Below, one piece after another: positions 59,426 through 64,000 of a stretch of DNA of 64,000 nt. Numbering within the stretch: the stretch's first letter is position 1; each line of letters begins with the position of its first letter. This DNA comes from Candidatus Dojkabacteria bacterium. GTDB lineage: Bacteria > Patescibacteria > Dojkabacteria > SC72 > JAFGCJ01. A program made the position numbers and the translations under genes. The notes below the pieces were generated by a model. That model saw nothing but the letters and a program-made list of their open reading frames with translations. It did not search any database and was not told the origin of the DNA. The stretch is taken from contig JAFGCJ010000001.1 of the NCBI GenBank assembly GCA_016932785.1, positions 1 through 64,000 of the forward strand, in the 5' to 3' direction.

Positions 59426-60055
59426 TTACTCGGTCGGGCAGATGCCGTCTTTGTACTCGTTGGGCACCCAGATGGTGCAGTCTGATTCTGTGACGGCACC
59501 GAACCCGATTACTGCGAATCCCGAGGATGCTTGGGTATGGCGGGCGACCCTAGTGTACGTTTTGCCGTATGGTAGGCGCTCGCCGTTGTATCCCCCGTCA
59601 TTCCAGAACACATCGTATCCGTTGAGGGGAGTTATGAGGCAAACGATCTCTTCGTCGGGGTCCTGCAGCAGTTCCTTGATAACCAGAGGATGCTCCCAGC
59701 GGGAACCTATAAAGATGTACATGGGTTCAGAAACTGATCCCATGTTCCAGGGTTCCCCGTTGTGGAAGATCTGGAGTGAGAACTGTGCATCTCCGTCCCC
59801 CGTCTCGCGTTCGTCCTCTTGCCCGGCGCAACTTTCGCACTGAGGGATACCATCCCCCAGGGTACAGTTGCACGCAGGGCTCCCACTGTCTCCGCCCTGG
59901 CACCGGCCGCCGCAGCGGTCGGGATTTCCTGTTCCGTCACAGCATACGGCCGGGACGTAGCCCAGCACGGCTGCAATCTCGTCAAAGTTCGTGACGACGA
60001 GAAGAATCAGGAGAAGTGCGGCAAGAATTGCCAATACCCATGTATACCATTTCAT
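59426..60055 (-). CDS. Secreted or membrane-anchored cysteine-rich protein, cassette cargo
   Basis: 209 residues from ATG 60055, chosen because AAGGAGGA lies 6-7 nt upstream; the frame is open further to 60133. An N-terminal hydrophobic segment (KWYTWVLAILAALLLILLVV) is a signal anchor or signal peptide. A cysteine-rich stretch follows (VCCDGTGNPDRCGGRCQGGD, CNCTLGDG, CESCAG; eight or nine cysteines in about 50 residues), then a beta-rich domain (FSLQIFHNGEPWNMG, GYDVFWNDGGYNGERLPYGKTYTRVARHT). The family is not recognised. GC content and ribosome binding site differ from every neighbour, suggesting transfer. The cysteines imply disulfides formed outside the cell. Confidence 0.75.
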   Translation of the reverse strand: MKWYTWVLAILAALLLILLVVTNFDEIAAVLGYVPAVCCDGTGNPDRCGGRCQGGDSGSPACNCTLGDGIPQCESCAGQEDERETGDGDAQFSLQIFHNGEPWNMGSVSEPMYIFIGSRWEHPLVIKELLQDPDEEIVCLITPLNGYDVFWNDGGYNGERLPYGKTYTRVARHTQASSGFAVIGFGAVTESDCTIWVPNEYKDGICPTE

Positions 60056-60109
60056 TTTGCTTCCTCCTTGCCCATTTAGGGCATGTTTTTGTTTTATCCG
60101 TTTTTCGCC

Positions 60110-60160
60110 TCCGAACCACCACACAAACATCAATTACTTGATATCTCTGTGGTGGCCGGA
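60110..60160 (-). promoter_or_regulatory. Hairpin in the 5' leader of the cassette gene
   Basis: CCACCACA (60116-60123) pairs with TGTGGTGG (60148-60155), extended by TCCG (60110-60113) with CGGA (60157-60160) around small bulges. Closer to the gene, GCCC/GGGC (60070-60082) forms a second small hairpin directly before the Shine-Dalgarno sequence. On the minus strand this leader also holds the tiny frames ATG CCC TAA and then MGKEEAK, whose stop overlaps the gene's ATG as ATGA. Confidence 0.45.
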
Positions 60161-60249
60161 GAAACCGGATTAAAGGAGGAAAACCACTTGTTTCTCTAAC
60201 ACTTTTTAGTCCTATGCCTATTTACTGCAACTAAAACGGTAACACCGAT

Positions 60250-60266
60250 AACTATAAGTTAGCGGG
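60250..60266 (+). repeat. 17-nt dispersed repeat, copy 3
   Basis: AACTATAAGTTAGCGGG, identical to 23727-23743 and 23861-23877, followed like copy 2 by AT. It lies 31 nt outside the cassette's right end, with no plus-strand gene behind it. A variant, ACTATAGGATAGCGGG, is at 60372-60387. The 358-nt stretch from 60056 to 60413 otherwise holds the cassette leader, its right end and a terminator-like hairpin. Confidence 0.75.
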
Positions 60267-60323
60267 ATCAACCAAAGTTACAGTCTTTTAAAGATCCGAG
60301 TTCTAAGAATTAATCTAAAGAAC

Positions 60324-60353
60324 TCACAAAAATTCGATAATGAACTTTTGTGA
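60324..60353 (-). terminator. Hairpin terminator after the minus-strand glycosyltransferase gene
   Basis: TCACAAAAATTC (60324-60335) and GAACTTTTGTGA (60342-60353) form a 12-bp stem with one mismatch and a 6-nt loop. On the minus strand the stem lies 60 nt past the stop of the glycosyltransferase and is followed by TTCTTTAG. It plausibly ends the gyrA-to-glycosyltransferase direction of transcription. Confidence 0.5.
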
Positions 60354-60413
60354 ACTCTCTACTTATATTATACTATAGGATAGCGGGTAAATCAAGAACC
60401 TAAAAGAGCGATT

Positions 60414-61190
60414 CTACTTAATTGACGGCAAAAGTTTAACCTTCGAAATAGCCTTGTAAAGGTATTTCACTCTCCTACCCCATGCCTTGGAATATATAAT
60501 TAGGATATCTCGTAGAATGAGCATCATCTGCTTTATATTAGTAATAGTGCTGCCACTTTTAATTTGTGCGAAGAATGGAACGACGGCCACCCTATAGCCT
60601 AGTACTTTCAAAGAATAAAGAATTTCTATATCTGTTGCGAATCTATCGATCTTAAGCATAGGAAGCATTTCTTCAACAACTTCTTTTCGAAAAAGTTTCA
60701 AGCCGCACAACACATCGTTGACTCCAGCTGGAAGGTCGAGTACTGTCTTGGTAATCAAGACAAGCCCGAGTGTGAAGATTTTTCTGTAGAGAGGAACGTT
60801 TACTTTTGATTTAGGATGCAGCTTGGATGGGATGACGGCCTTGGTGTCGTTGTCCCCCATTTTCTCCAATGCGACGTCCAGTGATTTCAATTTGATGTCG
60901 GTGTCAGCATCTGTGAATCCTATGATTTCTCCTTTAGCTCTCTTCATGCCATATCTGATTGCGTATCCCTTACCTCTGTTAGTCTTGTAGTCGTAAATTC
61001 GTATTTTATTCAGTCCCTGACTGTCAACGAGATCTTTAACGACTTCAAGAGTATTATCCACATGGCCATCGACAACTACTAGCAATTCGAAATCAGGCTC
61101 TCTCTTTTCTAGAAAATTATAGATTCGAGTGAGCTGAGTACCAATGACCTTTTCTTTTTTGTATGCTGGAATGATTAACGAAAGTTTCAT
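60414..61190 (-). CDS. Family 2 glycosyltransferase, polyprenyl-phosphate type
   Basis: 258 residues. The GT-A fold has KLSLIIPAYKKEKVIGTQLTRI, ELLVVVDGHVDNTLEVV, GKGYAIRYGMKRAKG and the metal-binding IIGFTDADTDI. The spacing resembles dolichol/polyprenyl-phosphate mannosyl- or glucosyltransferases (DPM1/Alg5 type), which load sugars onto lipid carriers. Such a product could feed the GT-C-like membrane protein at 54.8-58.5 kb, an inference. A short basic C-terminal helix replaces membrane segments. It is the last gene of the minus-strand surface cluster. Confidence 0.88.
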   Translation of the reverse strand: MKLSLIIPAYKKEKVIGTQLTRIYNFLEKREPDFELLVVVDGHVDNTLEVVKDLVDSQGLNKIRIYDYKTNRGKGYAIRYGMKRAKGEIIGFTDADTDIKLKSLDVALEKMGDNDTKAVIPSKLHPKSKVNVPLYRKIFTLGLVLITKTVLDLPAGVNDVLCGLKLFRKEVVEEMLPMLKIDRFATDIEILYSLKVLGYRVAVVPFFAQIKSGSTITNIKQMMLILRDILIIYSKAWGRRVKYLYKAISKVKLLPSIK

Positions 61191-61211
61191 CTAGAGCAGT
61201 ACAAAACTGAT

Positions 61212-61466
61212 TTATTGGGCGAGTTTTGATCTGATAGCCTTGACTGTTGCAAGGATTGCAGTACCGACTGCAAATGCGATACCGGAGAAGACGTAAAAGG
61301 AACTGGTTATAAGACCAGTTTCCTCAGGTTCGTGTCCATTGTATGGGTTATCCGATCCTCCTGCAGCTAAAGCTTCGAAGGCATACTTGACTCCGAGAAT
61401 AGCCATACAGGTTATGACTGATACTGCAAAGCCTATTGTTTTGTAGAGTAGTCTTTTTATCTTCAT
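61212..61466 (-). CDS. Small two-segment membrane protein
   Basis: 84 residues. A basic N-terminus and a hydrophobic segment (about 10-28) end in an AEALAA-like signal peptidase site. A short polar loop (GGSDNPYNGHEPEETG) and a second hydrophobic segment (about 55-74) follow, with a basic tail KAIRSKLAQ. The size and layout resemble small secreted pilin-like or VirB2-like subunits, but sequence similarity cannot be claimed. It lies between a sortase and a glycosyltransferase and may be an envelope component. Confidence 0.6.
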   Translation of the reverse strand: MKIKRLLYKTIGFAVSVITCMAILGVKYAFEALAAGGSDNPYNGHEPEETGLITSSFYVFSGIAFAVGTAILATVKAIRSKLAQ

Positions 61467-61581
61467 AAAAATATAGACAGTAAGATAAATGTTGATAAGT
61501 GATTATAACAAAAATTGAGCCTGAAAGTCAAACACTATAGGACCTTATGGTTGGCATAAAAAGAGTGAGTTTATAGGGTTA

Positions 61582-62259
61582 TCAGTTTACCCGTTTTGCA
61601 TATCTGAAAACTCGTACGGGAGAGTTAAAAAGTTTGCATGTATAGAGGATTAAATCGGCATTATAATCCTTAATCTGCGTGTTTTCTTCAGCCTTGTAGA
61701 TCTCGTATTTGTACTTTCTCTGTTTCCAGATTATCTCTACTTTGTCACCTACCTTGGTTTTAGGAAGGTAATAAAACGAGTCTTTCTTCCTAAAATCCCA
61801 GCTCCAGGTAATATATCCGAACCTATGTGCAGCCAGAATTATTGGGACTTTGTCCTCTGGAGTACCGTAATCGTTTACACGCCAGATACCTTTTTCGAGA
61901 GTCTTCTCAGCGTTTGTTCCTTCATGGATTTCTCCGTTTACGCCGATATTTGGAATTATCAGTGTGTTTTTCTTTGTTAGTGACTTATCCAGTTCTGGTA
62001 GTTTGACCTTGTCCTCGTTTGCGTAGTTCTCCTCGTATTTTTTTATAATATCTTCAAAAGAGATCTCCGGGTCTGCTCTAGGCTGTACTGGACCCACAAG
62101 AGAATCGATCTCCTGGTCAGTTGCGCCTTTGTTAACAAGGTACCACAAGTAAGGTAGCGAAGGTGTAAGCAGAAATACAAGAGACAGAGCAATCAGAGCG
62201 AATCCGATTAGAGTATAAATGTTTAGAATTTTGTTCAGCAGCTTTGATTTTTTAGTCAT
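61582..62259 (-). CDS. Sortase
   Basis: 225 residues. One N-terminal membrane segment (about 12-35), a linker, then the sortase barrel with H145 in LAAHRFGY, C208 in LYTCKLF and R216 in SPVRVF. The motif TLIIPNIGVNGEI matches the start of the sortase fold. It anchors surface proteins by transpeptidation, by family. It differs clearly from the 11.6 kb sortase, so the organism has at least two. The VanY-type peptidase gene lies 34 nt upstream. Confidence 0.9.
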   Translation of the reverse strand: MTKKSKLLNKILNIYTLIGFALIALSLVFLLTPSLPYLWYLVNKGATDQEIDSLVGPVQPRADPEISFEDIIKKYEENYANEDKVKLPELDKSLTKKNTLIIPNIGVNGEIHEGTNAEKTLEKGIWRVNDYGTPEDKVPIILAAHRFGYITWSWDFRKKDSFYYLPKTKVGDKVEIIWKQRKYKYEIYKAEENTQIKDYNADLILYTCKLFNSPVRVFRYAKRVN

Positions 62260-62293
62260 TGAGGTTGATTAAGTATTTCCAATAAATGATAAC

Positions 62294-63265
62294 CTAATTC
62301 TTTGTTCTAAGCCACAGCTCTAGAATCATTCCGCTGGCGTGCCACTCTGAAGCGTTATCTTTCCCGATGTACCGGTAGTGCCAGGGCTCGTAGCTGAATC
62401 CTGTCTCTTGTTCCCATCCTGATGGGAAAGATAAAACAAATCCGTATTTCCAAGAATGTTGTGCAAGCCACTGCCCGGCTGAAGTGTTTCCAAACTGTTG
62501 TCCGAGCTGATCACTTATTTCGTTTGATGTGAAATCTACAGCTGTTCCCAGTTGATGCTGGCTGTGTCCCGGACGGGCTGAGATAGTGTCCGCTGCTGCG
62601 GTATCTCCTCCGTTGTATGCTACCCAGTAATCGTATGTTGCCTGCTGTGTTGAATAGCTTCGATAAGCTGAAAGTGCTGCTACATCTATTCCTGCTGACT
62701 TCATGGTATCGGCCATGTTTTTTAGGTCTGAGATCATGATATTTCTGACATATAAGCCGGATTTAGTTGTTCTTATTCCAGAATTACTTATTGGGACAAG
62801 GTCTGAAGGAGCATAACTGGATGGAAGCTTGTATTGTTTATTTACAAGTACCAAAAGGTCATTCCCACTTCTTGTACAAGAAAGTATTGTTGAGGGGTAT
62901 CCGCCGGTTGAAGTAGTGTTGCCAGTCGAGCTTCCGGAAGATGATTCGTCTGTCTGTCTTTTGTCGTCAATTTCTTTGAGGATGTTTTCCAGAGTCTCTG
63001 ATTTGAAGACCTTTTCGGCAATGTCAGAAGGTGAAGTTGTATCTGAGTTGTTGTCAGTATCTGGAAATATTGCTGATGTGTCGATCTTGCTATAATTGTA
63101 ACCAAGCTTGTTGTAATCACTTAAAACGATTAATACTCCTGTTGCGATAATCAGGAGATATATGATTGCAGATGCAAGAAAAACGACCAATATAGATCTA
63201 ATCTTTACCTTTGTCGTCTTTCTTGGTAGTTGATTTGTCTTTTGCTTCTTTGTCATCTTCGCCAT
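62294..63265 (-). CDS. VanY-type D-Ala-D-Ala carboxypeptidase (peptidase M15B)
   Basis: 323 residues. A basic N-terminus and one membrane segment (about 23-47) are followed by a serine/threonine-rich stalk and the M15B domain. The zinc site is seen in GHSQHQLGTAVDF (H and D near 235-242) and EPWHYRYIG (near 298). It trims the terminal D-alanine of peptidoglycan stems. The start overlaps the end of gyrA by 68 nt; the third-codon ATG at 63256 is also possible. It is grouped with sortase and glycosyltransferase genes for the cell surface. Confidence 0.92.
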   Translation of the reverse strand: MAKMTKKQKTNQLPRKTTKVKIRSILVVFLASAIIYLLIIATGVLIVLSDYNKLGYNYSKIDTSAIFPDTDNNSDTTSPSDIAEKVFKSETLENILKEIDDKRQTDESSSGSSTGNTTSTGGYPSTILSCTRSGNDLLVLVNKQYKLPSSYAPSDLVPISNSGIRTTKSGLYVRNIMISDLKNMADTMKSAGIDVAALSAYRSYSTQQATYDYWVAYNGGDTAAADTISARPGHSQHQLGTAVDFTSNEISDQLGQQFGNTSAGQWLAQHSWKYGFVLSFPSGWEQETGFSYEPWHYRYIGKDNASEWHASGMILELWLRTKN

Positions 63266-64000
63266 AAACTAGGGCCATTGCTCCAACAGAATCTCCGGTA
63301 TTGAGTTTCATTACTCGCACTCCTGATGTCTGTCTGCCAAGCTTGGCTATCTGCCCGATTTCAGAGCGTATGACCTGGCCGTGTTTTGATATGAGAACCA
63401 GTTCTCTATCTGGCGTATCGAGGATTCTTGCGACAACAAGTTCTCCTGTCTTTTCGTTGACTCTGAAGGTGAAAACACCTTGTCCTGATCTGCCCTGAAG
63501 CGGGTAGTTCTTAAGCTCAGTTCTTTTGCCGTAACCTTTTTCAGAGATTGTAAGAAGCATGTGTTCATCGGCTCTTACAATATCCATGGCAATAACTTCG
63601 TCATTCTCACTTCTAAACTTTATTCCCCTAACACCCATGGTATTTCTTCCGGTCGGGCGTACGTCCTCTTCCTTAAACTTTATGCTTCTTCCATTCTTTG
63701 TTACGAGGATAATGATGTCGTCACCCTTCGAAGGTTTGACCCATTTCAGCTCATCTCCGCTCTCGAGTTTAATTGCTATGAGACCGCTTGTTCTTATTTT
63801 GTCAAATTCAGATATATCAGTCTTCTTTACGGTGCCGTTTTTTGTCGCCATGAAGAGGTACTGATACTTGTTAGCAGGCAATAGTTCGTTCTGCTCGGCC
63901 TGTCCCTCCTGGGTCTGATCTTCGTCGACAATACCCTCTTTGCTACGTGTCAGGATAGCTGTAATTCTTTCATCCTGCTCAAGCTGTATAAGATTTACTG
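63198..64000 (-). CDS. gyrA: DNA gyrase subunit A, C-terminal part (runs off the window)
   Basis: 267 codons are visible and the frame is open to the window edge, so the N-terminal catalytic part with the active tyrosine is outside. The C-terminal beta-pinwheel repeats are clear: YLFMATKNGTVKKTDISEF, GDDIIILVTKNGRSIKF, MLLTISEKGYGKRTEL, LVLISKHGQVIRS. The GyrA box, QRRGGKG in E. coli, reads QGRSGQG here (LQGRSGQGV), a weakened form, so ParC cannot be ruled out. A lysine/aspartate-rich tail ends the protein and overlaps the vanY start. Confidence 0.9.
   Translation of the reverse strand, partial: VNLIQLEQDERITAILTRSKEGIVDEDQTQEGQAEQNELLPANKYQYLFMATKNGTVKKTDISEFDKIRTSGLIAIKLESGDELKWVKPSKGDDIIILVTKNGRSIKFKEEDVRPTGRNTMGVRGIKFRSENDEVIAMDIVRADEHMLLTISEKGYGKRTELKNYPLQGRSGQGVFTFRVNEKTGELVVARILDTPDRELVLISKHGQVIRSEIGQIAKLGRQTSGVRVMKLNTGDSVGAMALVYGEDDKEAKDKSTTKKDDKGKD

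Larger units (their letters stand above)
59342..60219. mobile_element. Candidate 878-bp cassette with terminal inverted repeats and foreign composition
   Basis: TAGGCATAGGACT at 59342-59354 is repeated exactly in inverse orientation at 60207-60219, and both continue, after a 5-nt difference, into GTGTTAG (59355-59361; inverse near 60195-60201). Between them lies one minus-strand gene with markedly higher GC (57 percent in a 60-nt line counted at 59461, against an AT-rich surround) and a strong Shine-Dalgarno sequence, both unlike the rest of the window. No transposase is encoded and no target-site duplication is obvious. It looks like a non-autonomous mobile cassette or recently transferred DNA. 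Confidence 0.5.

Noticed and set aside
59335..60219. Integron gene cassette with attC site
   Set aside because: A single GTTAGGT-like core is present at the left end, but the paired R'' and R' sites expected for attC are missing and no integrase is nearby.
1..64000. CRISPR array or cas genes
   Set aside because: No regularly spaced repeats with unique spacers and no Cas-like protein were seen.
1..64000. Recoded UGA (Gly or Trp) genetic code
   Set aside because: TGA serves as the terminal stop in several intact genes and RF1, rRNA-protein and repair genes read through normally under the standard bacterial code.

Overview
The window looks like part of a small bacterial genome of the Candidate Phyla Radiation (Patescibacteria). 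The housekeeping genes are present but lean: rpsF, ssb, rpsR, rplI, rpmE-prfA-prmC, dnaB, efp, ruvCAB, greA, nadD, gyrA. They sit among large proteins with no recognisable family, degenerate versions of known enzymes (MBL fold, LytR/LCP, Lgt-like) and many membrane and cell-surface genes (two sortases, VanY, S41 and HtrA proteases). TGA is used as a stop (for example at the ends of the 2951-4309 gene and rluD), so this is not a UGA-glycine lineage. bL9 is present, which argues against Microgenomates, a group that usually lacks it. I cannot fix the lineage further. Most genes have AT-rich leaders without a clear Shine-Dalgarno sequence.

Layout. 1-14.6 kb: an amino-acid permease, a REP-like repeat, rpsF-ssb-rpsR, an actin-like/partner gene pair, two membrane-anchored proteases flanking rplI, the rpmE-prfA-prmC operon on the minus strand, a CsoR-like repressor with a textbook promoter/operator driving it and a sortase, a degenerate MBL protein and dnaB. 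14.6-23.5 kb: two tandem paralogous helical proteins followed by a 1553-residue Ser/Thr kinase. 23.7-36.9 kb: tRNA-Leu, efp, a zinc-ribbon membrane protein, an Lgt-like membrane protein, lspA, rluD, a LytR_C protein, a second REP-like repeat, a VirD4/HerA-type ATPase, yebC and ruvCAB. 36.9-39.3 kb: 1 kb with no convincing gene, then a tyrosine recombinase with unusual insertions. 39.3-53.9 kb (minus strand): an orphan 704-residue protein, an ATPase fused to a winged helix, nadD, greA, a PP2C phosphatase with FHA domain, a repeat protein of about 2260 residues, and a small helical protein. 54-59.3 kb: methyltransferase, giant GT-C-like membrane protein and glycosyltransferase. 59.3-60.2 kb: a high-GC cassette bounded by inverted repeats. 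60.4-64 kb (minus strand): glycosyltransferase, small membrane protein, sortase, VanY peptidase and the C-terminal part of gyrA.

The most distinctive content is (i) a candidate Ser/Thr phosphosignalling network in two loci (kinase with two paralogous helical partners; PP2C-FHA phosphatase with a giant membrane-anchored repeat protein); (ii) a CsoR-type palindrome filling the spacer of two near-consensus promoters, one of them inside rluD ahead of a possible internal gene; (iii) a foreign-looking 0.88 kb cassette with inverted-repeat ends; and (iv) several families of short dispersed repeats.
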